The notes beneath the pieces were generated by a model. The model was not told where the DNA came from. It saw only the letters and a list, made by a program, of their open reading frames with translations, and searched no databases. From contig OX442418.1 of the NCBI GenBank assembly GCA_949361645.1, forward strand, positions 12,693,279 through 12,757,278: 64,000 nucleotides of DNA, given 5' to 3'. This stretch comes from Spongilla lacustris. Its lineage: Eukaryota > Porifera > Demospongiae > Spongillida > Spongillidae. The position numbers and the translations under genes were made by a program. Numbering within the stretch: position 1 is the first letter of the stretch; the number at the start of each line of letters is the position of its first letter. Below are positions 38,222 through 50,183 of this stretch, one piece after another.

Positions 38222-41200
38222 GCTTATGATAAGATTTGACTTTTGACCTGACATTGTGTTACGTCATGGCAATATTGGTCGGACAGTTCATAGTTTTGGT
38301 TGAACATGCTAGTAAATCAAATACACCATTGAATTCAACATTGATATACCTTTAGCACAAAACAACTTGGCAACTATCGTATCATTATTGCTGAAGTATG
38401 AGTATGAGAAGATACCACTTGTGGGTGAAGTGGTGTTGCACTATTTACATGCTTGTGACAACATGGGGTTGCAAAATAAACAATGAAAGAGCTCGAATTG
38501 AAACTATTAAAGTACGTTACAGCCCCCTTTGTACACCCCCTTTGTACGCCCCCTTTGTACACTGAGCAGTATTTCAGTGATAAGCACAATAGCAATTTTC
38601 AACAACTATCCTATACTAGAAGACCGTCAACACCGCAATCGGTATCAGCCCCACATGTGCTGGACATCTTGTTCTCGCATGCACACAATTGGATCGGTCA
38701 AATATCATAATTGATCAGAAATTGTTTGATATCCGGCCGTTACCATAAGCACTGAATGTGATGTGTGTGACATTGATCAAACAACAACACAAATACATAC
38801 ATTATTATAACCTAGACTAAATAATATGTATCAGTAGCCTGCCTGCACCTGAGATGACATTTGAAAGAAGGGGACAGTTAAGGGCTTTGAATACATTTGT
38901 ATGTATATATACACCAGGGTATTTAAATATATATGGGACAGTGTCCAGCAAAATTGGTTATAATTTTATCACTATCAAAATTGCACGTTATTCTAAACAA
39001 CACATCTTTGCAACGGTACAACCTTTTCCTTTCAAGTTTCGTACTCATGTTCCTACATCATCTCTCTATGTTTTTATCCATTTTGGCGCTCTAATAATTT
39101 TCCATGGCGTCAGTGCAAAGATCGCTAATCCAACAGGTTAGAATGTCACATTTCTCCACATACGAGTGTTGAAAATGCATCAAATTCGGAGTGTGCATAG
39201 AGGAGTCCTGTAGCTATTGATCTGTCCTGTTCGTTAGTTTCTGTATCATCCGTTACAGAGATACAGTTGAGCAAACATGCACTTTTTCCCGCTTGATTCG
39301 TGCCAATATTATAATCACCTCCTCCCCATACACTGAGTGGGACGTGATTTGCCAAAATCATTGGCATGAATCAAGCGGGAAAATGTGCCTGTAGTTTGTT
39401 CAACTGTATCTTCGTAACGGATGAATGGAAATTAACGAACAGAACAAACCAATAGCTACAGGACTCCTCTATGTACAACCCGAATTTGATGCATTTTCAA
39501 CACTCATACGTGGAAAAATGAGGAATTCTAACCTGATTATTGCACTGACGCCATGGAAAATAATTAGAGCTTCAAAATGGACACAAACATAGAGATGGTG
39601 TGGGAACAAGTGTATGAAACTTGTTGAAAGGAAAAGGTTGTACGGTTGCAAAGATAATTTTTATAGTGATAAAACTATAACCCCACAAGCCCGATTTTGC
39701 TGGACACTTGTCCCATATTTTTATTGTAGAAATGGTCACATAAAATTAAATAATTAATACTTCCGAGGACTAGCAACACAGTTACGATTGAAATGCATGG
39801 CTAATCAAATATTTAGTGCCTAATAACTTCATGTTGAAAGGTCTAATTTAAACAATTTTAAGTGCATAAAAATCACTTCGTTGAACACATTGCAAGCTCA
39901 TACATTCTGAAACAGAAAATGTGTATTGTAATGTTTTAAAGCATGTCTTAGAACTTTGACACACACATGCACACACTCACACAAATGTTTTTAGGACTGC
40001 AGTCAGTCGCCATCGAAGTGTGTGAACCTGGTCTGTAACATCACTAACATTGACTCAACCACCACTACCATCAAGGCTATGTACAACCTCTATGTGAATG
40101 ACAGATACTTTTCGGTATGCGTTGCCATTTGAAGGCAGAATGTATTGCCTCAGAACTGCCATTTCTGTTATAGGTAAATAGTGGGCCAGTATCGCTAACT
40201 GCATTGGCAACGGCTTCTATCTCCAGTCCTGCGGTCTTTGCTAAGGTTGTGTCTAGACCCCCACTGACGGTGAGTACTTTAGCTAACCATCTATCTGTTT
40301 GTTTGGGAGTTCGAGTCATGTATATAATTTAATTTGTGTGTGTGTGTGTGTGTGTGTGTGTTCGAACAGGCAACGATCAACATCAATCCTCCAATAGCAG
40401 TGCCTGGCAGTCAGGAAGTACCTCTTTACGTAATCATCCCGCCAATTGTTGCTGCTCTCTTGATCATCGTGGTTGTTGCTATTATCCTATATTGCGTAAG
40501 TAGCCATGTCAGTGTGTACCAGTGTGTCTGTACCATGTCTGTGTGCAGTGAGTGTGTACCATGTCTGTGTGCAGTGAGTGTGTACCATGTCTGTGTGCAG
40601 TGAGTGTGTACATGTCTGTGTGCAGTGAGTGTGTACCATGTCTGTGTGCAGTGAGTGTGTACCATGTCTGTGTGCAGTGAGTGTGTACCATGTCTGTGTG
40701 CAGTGAGTGTGTACCATGTCTGTGTGCAGTGAGTGTGTACCATGTCTGTGTGCAGTGAGTGTGTACCATGTCTGTGTGCAGTGAGTGTGTACCATGTCTG
40801 TGTGCAGTGAGTGTGTACCATGTCTGTGTGCAGTGAGTGTGTACCATGTCTGTGTGCAGTGAGTGTGTACCATGTCTGTGTGCAGTGAGTGTGTACCATG
40901 TCTGTGTGCAGTGAGTGTGTACCATGTCTGTGTGCAGTGAGTGTGTACCATGTCTGTGTGCAGTGAGTGTGTACCATGTCTGTGTGCAGTGAGTGTGTAG
41001 TCCCCTGTCTAAAATTGTCATCACAAGGCACTGCTTGTATTTTACAATGTCATGTGCATTAAAATAAATTCTCTAGAAGTACATGTTAGTGCAGTCCAGA
41101 CCTACACAGTTATAGATTTGCACCCTTGGAGCATTATTGCGAGCTTGCTGACTTGTACAATACACTAATTTGGAGACACTTCCTGTGCTGCATTTTGGTG

Positions 41201-41372
41201 TATGTGCATGAAGCTGTTTCCTTTTGTCTCCTAGTGTGGTTTCTTCAAGCGTAAGAAGGTAGGAGAGGAGGATGAAGTGGAAGGTGTTGGTGAGACTGAT
41301 GCCAAGAAGGCTCAAATTACTAGTACCGTACCTGAAAAGAACGACCCTCTGGATGATTCAGAGAAGCTTTAG
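21233..41372 (+). CDS. Integrin alpha chain (gene B), complete, 29 exons, 1147 aa
   Basis: Exons: 21233-21438, 21527-21723, 21951-22033, 22276-22464, 22516-22558, 22730-22882, 24302-24346, 27708-27757, 27833-27997, 28628-28680, 30350-30452, 30982-31093, 31175-31296, 31700-31814, 32225-32270, 32343-32435, 33843-33910, 33980-34134, 34218-34361, 34708-34787, 34889-35021, 36564-36659, 37280-37443, 37747-37963, 38018-38149, 39995-40114, 40174-40269, 40370-40495, 41235-41372. All phases close. The chosen Met is followed by a hydrophobic signal peptide ([19 protein letters not shown]); the frame is open further upstream. The propeller spans about 20-560, with calcium motifs DLNQDGYDE (390-398), DINGDGTED (459-467) and DLDGNTYND (538-546). 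No I domain interrupts it. Thigh and calf domains follow, then a furin-like RGAR at 978-981, a C-terminal cysteine cluster (DCSQSPSKC), a transmembrane helix at about 1079-1102, GFFKR at 1104-1108 and a 40-residue acidic tail. Introns 10, 22 and 28 hold large minisatellites. Forms a surface heterodimer with a beta chain. Confidence 0.94.
21724..21905 (+). repeat. GTGTGC/GTGTGT microsatellite, gene B intron 2
   Basis: Starts at the splice donor GTACGTGTG and runs to within about 45 bp of the next acceptor. Purine-pyrimidine alternation with frequent CG, so potentially Z-DNA forming. Confidence 0.9.
22606..22729 (+). repeat. CA microsatellite ending at an acceptor, gene B intron 5
   Basis: About 120 bp of CA repeats whose last CACACAG is the splice acceptor of exon 22730-22882. 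Gene C has a shorter CA tract at the same place (45893-45952). Confidence 0.93.
22883..24301. other. Gene B intron 6, with a half copy of the foldback family
   Basis: About 23085-23345 matches the right arm of the foldback family at 61362-62197 (GCGCGAATTAAGCGGGAAAA, GTAACGGAT, AATTTGAAGCGATT). A short stem with GACCCGAT / ATCGGGTC lies at 23587-23650. The rest is unique. Confidence 0.6.
26983..27173 (+). repeat. CA/CGCA microsatellite, gene B intron 7
   Basis: About 190 bp of CA with CGTACA, CGCACG and GCGCGCGC interruptions. A nearly duplicated flank (CTCGTATTAGAAGTTAAACA / CTCGTAGTAGATTCAAGTTA) lies on either side, followed by AGAGAGA. Confidence 0.9.
27285..27366 (+). repeat. 18-bp tandem repeat, gene B intron 7
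   Basis: Four to five exact copies of ACCGGTTCTTATTAGGAC. Confidence 0.93.
28090..28565 (+). repeat. About 37-bp minisatellite with higher-order structure, gene B intron 9
   Basis: Units contain GGTAGTGAGGGTGTGCATCA and CATGATACTCATCACAT. Alternation of full and shortened (GTTACCACATGG) units forms a longer repeat block that occurs twice. Confidence 0.88.
28760..29020 (+). repeat. CACTACACACACCACCCCT minisatellite, gene B intron 10
   Basis: About thirteen units of 18-19 bp. The following array (29020-30265) is rich in the opposite strand composition (GTGTATGGTGAGGG), so the two tracts together can form a large imperfect inverted structure. Confidence 0.88.
29020..30265 (+). repeat. 16-bp minisatellite of about 75 copies, gene B intron 10
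   Basis: Unit GTGTATGGTGAGGGTT, with GGGG, GTATATGG and short GTGTGGTGAGGG variants arranged in recurring blocks. At 1.2 kb it is the largest array in the window. It gives a 521-residue minus-strand open frame of His/Thr/Pro repeats that is not a gene. Confidence 0.93.
30530..30855 (+). repeat. TATG tetranucleotide microsatellite, gene B intron 11
   Basis: Runs of GTAT with periodic AATG interruptions, about 325 bp, between exons 30350-30452 and 30982-31093. Confidence 0.93.
31297..31699 (+). repeat. TG tract plus CCTACACCTTCGTATC minisatellite, gene B intron 13
   Basis: The TG tract begins at the donor (GTTGTGTGTG). From about 31380 to 31660 pyrimidine-rich CTCCTACACCTTCGTATCCT units fill the intron up to the acceptor. 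Confidence 0.88.
31835..32095 (+). repeat. 21-bp minisatellite, gene B intron 14
   Basis: About eleven copies of GTGGTATGGTGTGGTGCCCAT with GACCAT variants. Confidence 0.88.
32436..33842. other. Gene B intron 16 (1.4 kb)
   Basis: Unique sequence, a G-run at 32791-32803 and several CATGGGTGTATGTCCCATAC-type repeats at 33525-33690. An open frame at 32508-32741 has no recognisable domain. The matching intron in gene C is 65 bp, and similarity between B and C stops at this point. Confidence 0.6.
34362..34545 (+). repeat. Impure TG/TATG tract starting at the donor, gene B intron 19
   Basis: GTAAGTGTGTGTATG at the donor continues as irregular TGTGAATGTG and TGTATGTG sequence. Confidence 0.75.
35230..35895. 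mobile_element. Foldback element, family with CCCGCTTGATTC core, gene B intron 21
   Basis: Inverted arms of roughly 300 bp around a core with TTTTCCCGCTTGATTCACGC and ATGAATCAAGTG. The arms contain CAATTTGATTACTCCTACCG, GTTCAAACCC and ACCATTTCTCTATGG blocks in both orientations. Related copies are at 38926, 60661, 61362 and 62198. No ORF. Confidence 0.8.
36700..37205 (+). repeat. 30-bp minisatellite, about 16 copies, gene B intron 22
   Basis: Highly homogeneous unit containing GTGTGTGCGGGTGTGTGTTA. Its length is a multiple of three, so long Val/Cys open frames appear. Confidence 0.95.
38150..38218 (+). repeat. TG microsatellite at the donor, gene B intron 25
   Basis: Donor GTGAGT runs directly into about 30 TG units. 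Confidence 0.93.
38926..39722. mobile_element. Foldback element with TATATGGGACAGTGTCCAGC ends, gene B intron 25
   Basis: Arms of roughly 380 bp end in ATATGGGACAGTGTCCAGCA and its degraded inverse. The central core (TTTTCCCGCTTGATTCGTGC, inverse ATGAATCAAGCGGGAAAA, and GAGTGGGACGTGATTTGCCA) is shared with the copies at 35230 and 61362, while the outer arms differ. This is the best-preserved gene B copy. Confidence 0.85.
40505..40999 (+). repeat. 26-bp minisatellite, about 18 copies, gene B intron 28
   Basis: Unit GTGTGTACCATGTCTGTGTG plus CAGTGA. Each copy contains a TGTGTGCAG acceptor-like string overlapping a GTGAGT donor-like string. The array starts about ten bases after the true donor of exon 40370-40495. 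Confidence 0.94.
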
Positions 41373-41724
41373 ACCTCCATGCCTTTTCATTCAGCTGCAA
41401 CACATGTGTATTTGTTACATTGAAACATATTTTTAATATAGTCAGTTATTAGTATTGATGCGTATATGTACATAGAAAATGAGTGTACCTGTTTGTTACA
41501 GTGTGACCTTTTTTTTTTGAGGCAGTAGATCAACTTGTTGTATTAACCTTAATAGTTCAACATATCGCTGTTATGTGATCTAAAAATCTGTTTGCCGTTG
41601 TGTTATATTACTTGTGCTGTTGCCAAAGTAACGCACTGCTGCTAAAGTCATTGCTGACCCGCGCATTTTCAGTTCTAAGTTGATTTGTTGGTTCACGACG
41701 TAGACGTGTTTTTATTATTTTAAA
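41373..41724. other. 352-bp spacer between integrin alpha genes B and C
   Basis: This must contain the gene B 3' UTR and polyadenylation site, and the gene C promoter and 5' UTR. No perfect AATAAA is present; ATTTTTAATATAG near 41430 and ATTATTTTAAA at the gene C start are the only loose candidates. No TATA box is obvious. Confidence 0.6.
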
Positions 41725-42237
41725 ATGCGGTGGGAATTGGTTCTGTATGCCATGGTTTGTACTGTCCGGGTGGAGACTCAGCCACTAGATACGACACAAC
41801 CAATAGTACGGATTTCCCCCGCATTAAAAACCTTTGATAGTTTTGGATATTCGGTCTGTCTGTATCAACTAGACGCAACAAACATCACGTCGTGGAGGTA
41901 AGTCATAACGGCACTGACGTAAGTATCTGTACCTTGCGAAGCGGCATTCTGTAACAGCAGACATTAATTATTATTATAATTATCATTTTCAGTGTATTTA
42001 TCTGCACCTACACTATATATCTTCTTGTTCATTTTGAATAGGATTGTGGTTGGAGCTCCCAACGGGACCTACCCCGGGGGTCTTAACATAAATAACCCCA
42101 ACTGCGCTCCCTCCTCCACCCTTTTTGCCAACTCTGGACTGGTCTACCTGTGTTCAATACAACCAGGGCAAGACACTTGTGGTGGTGCCGTGGGCAATGG
42201 GTCAGCTGCAAATGGCAGGCTTTTTGATTGCTATCGT

Positions 42238-42320
<83 letters not shown>

Positions 42321-45300
42321 GGGGGGGGGGGGGGCACACACAGAATGTTTCAGCATTTTCCCCTTTGTGTATAGGTCAAATCACAATTCCACAAAGCAGT
42401 ATTACACCATTCCAACAGATGGGAGCATCGTTATACAGCTATGGTGGCTATCTTGTGGTGAGTCTTATAACAGGACAATAGATCTTTTTTGATCATGATG
42501 ACCATTGGTGACCTCGAGGTATCACTGCACTTTTATTACTAATAATATTGGTACAAACTGAATGCATCTGATGGCTGTGGCACTGGCTCTCACCAGGTGA
42601 GAGCCAGTGCCATTATTAATACTGACTCAATCCAAGCCGGTCCACTGGTGATAAGGACTGCAGCCATTGATGTTTCAATCACTTCTCTTCTCAGCTTCAA
42701 TTTTTTTGTCCTAAGTGGGTGTGGTTACAGGTGCGGCAGCTTGGCAGACAAAGGAGAGAAAGGGCCACTATAATGATCCCATCTGCTCAGAACTGGGTAG
42801 GAAGTGTGCTTCACTAGTGGCAGAGACATTTGGTGCATGGGGGAAGAATGGCAGGCAAGTTTGTCTCTCAACTAGCAATACGACTTTCAGGCTACCATGC
42901 TAAATTCCAATTTAGGGGAGACTAAGTCTAGTCTTAGTTCAAGCCAATGCTCGTGCTTTATGGCCTGTTCCAATAGTTGGTTGAGGACATAGGCACAGAG
43001 TTTTGATATTATTATTTTAAAAACATTTGGTTGTCCCTTAGATCTGTTGTGGCTGAAGCGTGCTGACACTTCCTAAGTGTGTCCTCCCTTCCTGGTGACA
43101 TGTGGTCTAAAGGTGAATGTCTTGCACTTAGCAATAATGTCAGAAATGAATCAATAATAATGTCAGGTGCATGGGTGGCTCAATCATCAGACTCCAAGAT
43201 GACCATATTGTTGAAAGCCAAATCAGCAGCAAGACAGCTGTCTCCTTAGCTAAAGGAGAGTCCTTTTGTCATCAGGCATTGCCCAAAAGTCCAAACATCC
43301 TAGCTGCCCACCTCCTTCAGTTCCTGACCTTCCAACACCTTCCCTGTCAGTTAGCCGATATTGTAGCCACGTTAAGGACTTTCCCAGAAGGAACTGCAGC
43401 AGGTCCTTCAGGATTGTGGTTTCAGGCATTTGTTGGCTGTGGCCACCATTCCTGTATGCACCTCCACCTCCAGTTCTTCTCTGAAGGATGTTGTCGATAC
43501 CTTGGCTTTAGGTAGAGCTCCCTCTTCCTAGTATTGCACTTTAGGTGAGGCCTTATGACGACTTACTGGAAAGTGCTTATGTGCCGTGCTGAAGTTGGAG
43601 TCATCAGTCTTTTTATCGTAACCTCCAATTTGGTGTATCTTGTTCTTTGGGCTCAGCATCCACGGTCTAAGAAGCTGTATTGTTCAGCCTGATGATGATT
43701 TTGCAGTCCTAAAAATAGATACGAAAAATGAAAATGCTTACAAGTTCATTTCCGGGCAGGCTGTTTTTTTTTTTAATGCTTTCAGAACTCCTGCCTTTTG
43801 GCCATCTATGTTATATTGAACTCCTTCATATGATTTCTCTTGGATATCTTTGATGCTAGTGACACTTCAAGAGGCTCATGTTATTCACTTTGTCCTCTTA
43901 TAGCTATGGAGCCCCTTGGCCAACATGTGCAGTATCTTGCAGACAAATGTGGGTGATATAGTCATTTATCGTGATGGACTGCATGACTCCTTTATAGATC
44001 TTTGTCACAGGCCACATTTATAGAAGCAGACAGTGGTCTCCACTTCTGACCTTTCTCCATCTTGTCCTGCTGATGTTTTGGGTTTGGAGAGTATTCGGTG
44101 GCAGTGACATCTCTCACACCAGCTCCAGTGGCTGAGCCGAGAAAGCTAATGAGCACAGCTGCTATGCTCTTGCATGGACCTACATTCCCCTAGTTGTGGA
44201 GTGCTAAGAAGAACTGGGGTTTTGAAAGCAGAGAGGCCTCATTCAACCCCCCCAATTAAATACCCCTACGTCTTAAGATCTTGATAGATCCTTATTAGTT
44301 GTAACTCAAGGGCACTCCTTGATAGTTGTGTCCCATGGTTTCATGTATGAATGTATGTTAACTCCAGTCCTTTGAGTTAGCTGTAGTGTGTATACATGGT
44401 CTATCATAATGGGAAAGCCAAAATCTGTAGCACTGCATGACATGTACGGGCGGCTAAATCTGCATCTTATGAGATCAAATACCATTCTCACTAGTATGTA
44501 CTTGTATAATGTATGTTAGGGTATGTATGTATAATTTTAATGATATAAAACTAATAGTTAATTAAATAACATAAAGATGAATAACAATAATTGATGTATG
44601 CCCTTAGAGGATGGTCATGTGCCCTTAGACGATGGTCATGTGCCCTTAGAGGATGGTCATGTGCCACTTAGAGGATGGTCATGTGCCCTTAGAGGATGGT
44701 CATGTGCCCTTAGAGGATGGTCATGTGCCCTTAGAGGATGGTCATGTGCCCTTAGAGGATGGTCATGTGCCCTTAGAGGATGGTCATGTGCCCTTAGAGG
44801 ATGGTCATGTGCCCTTAGAGGATGGTCATGCATCCCTTTGGTTGTAGAAGTGTTTGGGGGGGGGGGGGGGGGGGTGGAGCAATGAACCTATCAATGTGCT
44901 GTCTAAACTGTCAAGAAAGGTGGCCATCCAGCTATGTTGACCTCTTATTGAGGTTACATCAACCATCTACAGTCGCCTTAGCCTCATCCCTATGAGGCAG
45001 AATGCCAGGGCAATTTTGGCCAGATGTGTCTCACCAACTGCACCTTGTGACTTTTAGTAACTCTGTCATGAAACTTTTAGCAACAAAAATAGCATTGAAG
45101 TGGAAAAAACCACTAAGTGAAGTAACTGGATGGGTAAGGGTGACGTTGGCATTTGCTATTCTAAGAGCCAGCAGAGTGAAATGGAGGAGTGCAGTTCACA
45201 TGGATGATGGGGCAGGAGTACCCACACCCTGCTAATGATTAGAATTTGTATGTGCTATTATGTGTGTGCATGTGCCTCAGTATGTTATTTAACATGTAAT

Positions 45301-45892
45301 GTGATAATGTCCTGCTGTAACTATTTTATTTCAAATAATAATCACAATAATAGTAATCTGCTCGCTCCCACCCTATACAAAGGGGACAATGCAGCCTCAA
45401 ATCCAAGGATTGCATTTAAGTGCCTGTTTAGAAGGGGTCAGTGTGTTTTAATAATAGTAATTGATAGTTAGCTGTTAAGAAAACCACGCCTCACTCTGTA
45501 TTCCACCTAGCTAGCTAGCTGTTACATTCCAGTGTGTTTACGTCATCTCCCTTACTCTTTGACAGGCCTGTGCTCCTGCCTGGTCCTCTAATTCTGCAAC
45601 TTCACCTTCCCACAAGGGAGCCTGTTACGTGTCCTTCAACAACTCCCTTCGTTTTTTTTCCCAAATGTTACCATGTGAAGGAAGTCAACATCCATCAAGC
45701 TATTTCTTTGATGATAATTATTGCTATTCCGGGCTGAGCTTGGCTGTGAAGGTGAGCATAAAATAGAAATGTGTTCATCATGCTGTCACTTTCATTCTAT
45801 AGGGCAAAACTGCAATCTTTGGTGGTCCTCTTGCCTTCACAACTGGTAAGTGTACTAGTTGTCCCTGAGTCTTGTGCTGAACACACACATAT

Positions 45893-45942
<50 letters not shown>

Positions 45943-46278
45943 GCACACACAGGGATGGCTTCATATATTCAGTTGGACACCTCCCCTGCTAACTTCTCGA
46001 CGATTGTATCCAAGGGCAGTGATGTAACAGGTGGAGGTATTGTGTATGGCTCAACATCCATGAACATCAATGGCAGTATAGTCTACAGGACCAACACACT
46101 CAAAGGTATAAATCTGCTGATGCACATATTTGATCAACCCCCTTGGATATCATACTGCTACCAAAATACTTGTCAAAACACCACATGCAGTATTACTAAG
46201 GGCAGTGTGTTATATAGTGACTGAATGAAAGTGCACATACATATTTACAGCAGCAGGATGAATGAAAATCAAACACTA

Positions 46279-46326
<48 letters not shown>

Positions 46327-47206
46327 ACAAAGCACACAACTAAGAAAATTGTCTGCAGATCAAGTCTGCCTAACCTTGCCAGCATTTGACCATACATGTC
46401 GGTTAAGCAAAAAATGAATTTTTTATTTTTATTATTATTATTTTACAATCACAACATGTGTATAACCTCACATCACTTGAGGTTTCATTTGTTTAAAAGG
46501 CCTGCACTATTAATAGTGTTTTTAAATATCTGAACTGGTGATGCTTCACCAGTTTTATTGTTGTAGCAGAGATACTGCTGCTTTTGGGGTCATCACAGTA
46601 ACCTTACTGCTACAGTTCCATCTGCTGATGTATTTGCTAAAGCTGCAGAGTATAGAAGGTGCAAGCAAAAGTGTCAGTTATATTCTACGCAGCAGTATAA
46701 AATACCACCCGTTCATTATTCAGCACATTTCTGCCCATTTTTAGCTTTGTGTCATGGTCTCCTCTGTACATGTATGTGCTAATGTATAGCTTGTTTGTCA
46801 CCCCTCCCCCTTTCAGCATGTGATTGCTCCCTTACCCTACTGAGTTGCACTTTGCAACTCATACACTGTATATGTGCCGTCTTCCTTGAAAGGGTACAGC
46901 GTTGGAATCGGACACATCACACGTCAAAATGTGTACGGTATGTTAATGTGAGGGTGCATGTGCATGTGTGAGGATGCATGTGTGCGTGTGATCCATACTC
47001 CAAATTCTTGTTTTGCTATATATGCATGTAGGGGTGGGGGAAGGTGGAGCCAAATTATATTAAGTTAAAGCTCAATGTTTGTGTAGTGTGATCTCTACTA
47101 TGCAAGTTAAAGCATGTGTCTATATATGAACTGTTTTTTAAATGCCTCTGATTTACTGCATATGCATGTGTGTACATGTGTATGTGCATATGTGATTTCT
47201 GTGTAC

Positions 47207-47267
<61 letters not shown>

Positions 47268-47824
47268 CCCACAGACTACCTGGTTGCTATTCCAAGATGG
47301 AATGTCAGCAGTTATGTGGGATCTGTAAGTGATGGGTGTGTGGGTATGTGGGTGTGTGATGATATCATCATGTTATTGATTGGGTCACTCCCACAACAGG
47401 TGGAAGTCTTTGCATTTCCAAACAGTGGAGCACCTCTGTCAGGCCAGAACCCTCCTCTGGGAAGTACTAGTAGCGACTATAACTTCTTCAGCAATTCTAT
47501 TGGAGTGTATGATTCTTTGATGAATGTCACAGCCTATGGCACCCAGGTGTGTTATGTGGCTTCAAAGCCTTGTGTTTGCTAATGAGTGCGCTCCCCAGGT
47601 AGGAGAACAGTTTGGAGCTTCCATTGACACAGCCGATCTCGATGGAGATGGGTAAGCTTAATGTACTAAGGGGTTAACCATGTGTGTGTGTGTGTGTGTG
47701 TGAATGTGCATGTGTCTGGAATGTGTGCATGTGTATGTGCATGTGTGGTGTATGTGTGGTATAAAGTGGTGTGCAAAAATAGGGGAGGAGAAAGAAGTTA
47801 AGGAGGTAGGGAGATTGAGTAAAT

Positions 47825-47911
<87 letters not shown>

Positions 47912-49069
47912 TTCTCCCTTACACATAGCCTCACCAACCATTAATGCATGCATGCTTGTCTTCCATATATAGCTACGATGAGCTGATTGTTGGTGCCCCA
48001 TTCTACACTGACTACACGACAACACCTAATTTCACATATGAAACTGGGCGGGTCTATGTGTTCCATAACACAAAGGTACAGTGTAAGAAATTAGATACCA
48101 CCACCACTTTTGCACAGACACTATAACTTAATTGTGGTTTTGGTTGGAATTTCACACTACGTAAAGTTGTACTCCAAGTTCCATGCTTCAAATGTCCCAA
48201 TACCATATAAGGCATGGATATTTATAGCAGTGCATTTATTCTGTTATTAATAGATCTTCAGTTGCATGACAAATATTCTACTTTCTCAGGGAGTACTTAT
48301 TTCCATTGAGAGCCAGGTCATGGGCATAGCTATAACAGTACAACATTTTGGCGTGCGCTGGGATGGATTTGATGCAGTTTAAATAGTTATTATGTACAAG
48401 ATTCTTTTTAGACAAGTAGCTAAATAACATTTTCGTTGAGGGGGGGAAAAAAAGCAATCCTTTAAAATATATCCTATCCCCTGTGGCCCCATTTGGGAAA
48501 TGTAGACTGTTGCTTTCCCTGCAATCCTAATACTTCTTGTCCTGATGACATTGGAATTGGAACTGGCAGTTAAGGACCAGGAATGGGCAGTTAAGGTCTG
48601 GGAATGGGTAGTTACGGTCTGGGAATGTGACAGATCTGCTAACCACATTTGTAGTGCTGTCTGAATACCAGCATACTGTTGTGGTAAACAATGGTTGCCT
48701 GCAGATGATGACTCTAGTTGAGTAGAAACATTTACTATCCAATGATATCTTCTTTGCAGGGAGGCCTGAGCAGTACCCCCATCATCCTTACAAGTACCAC
48801 CCCTTCTTTTGGTGGTCGCTTTGGCCATGTCGTATTGTCAGTTGGCGACATCAATGGTGATGGAACTGAAGGTATGTAGATACTTGGACATGGAGCTCAA
48901 ACTATGTGTGCATTGGTATTGGGTAAGACATTTTCATCATCCATGTTGGCAGACTTTGCTGTTGGTGCTCCATATGAACCTTGCACCTCATCTGATGGTA
49001 ATGTCTCCACTGGGAGTGTGTACCTGTACATAGGAGGCAGAACCACTCTGGTGTCACCAGTCCAAAAGG

Positions 49070-49102
<33 letters not shown>

Positions 49103-50146
49103 TGTGTGTGTGTGTGTGCACACACGTGTTTTGAACGCTACATTTGACACTGTACACCATCATGTAGGGTGTAAGAGGTGTAGATATATACATGAGGGTG
49201 TAGGGTGTAAGAGGTGTAGATGTACATGAGGGTGTAGGGTGTTAGAGGTGTAGATGTACATGAGGGTGTAGGGTGTTAGAGGTGTAGATGTACATGAGGG
49301 TGTAGGGTGTAAGAGGTGTAGATGTACATGAGGGTGTAGGATGTAAGAGGTGTAGATGTACATGAGGGTGTAGGGTGTAAGAGGTGTAGATGTACATGAG
49401 GGTGTAGGGTGTAAGAGGTGTAGATGTACATGAGGGTGTAGGGTGTAAGAGGTGTAGATGTACATGAAGGTGTACTGTAGGGTGTAAGAGGTGTACATGT
49501 AGATGTACATTAACATCAGAGTTACACTCTACACCCTCATGTACATCTACACCTCTTACACCCTATAGTACACCCTCATGTACATCTATACCTCTTACAC
49601 CCTACAGTACACCCTCATGTACTGTTGTCACTCTGTTCCCTATAGATCACAGCCTGTGATGTACGCCAGGCATCATATAGTTATTTGAATGGCTCCATTA
49701 TTCGAAGCTTTGGTTACTCTCTTGCAAGCAAGGCAGACCTGGATGGAAATACTTACAATGGTACAGTGATGTTGTGAGTAGTCTCACATATCATATTTCT
49801 GTTACCTTGCCAATATCAGTACTACTTATAAATGTTGTGGAGAGGGAGCATGATCAAGAAAACATACCATTGTAGTATAGGGATCACTGCTTGTTTATTA
49901 GTTGTGAAGCAATGTTGCGGCTGAATAGTTTTATTTATTTTTGTGTACAGGTAATCAAGGCCACAAAATCAAGTTATGGATTATTCAATTTGGGTGGTGG
50001 TGGCTTATGTAGTACAGTACTCAAATGCTCATTTTGTCAGTTATATTATATTCAGGATATTGATAAATTGAGCATTTACTATAAAGATTTTTCTTATCTT
50101 CAGATTTTGATATTGAGTCCACGATTTCAATATATGCGTATGTGTG

Positions 50147-50183
<37 letters not shown>

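Noticed and set aside
40426..41031. His/Thr-rich minus-strand frames up to 201 residues
   Set aside because: Artefact of a 26-bp array; 78 bases (three units) is a multiple of three, so all frames stay open.
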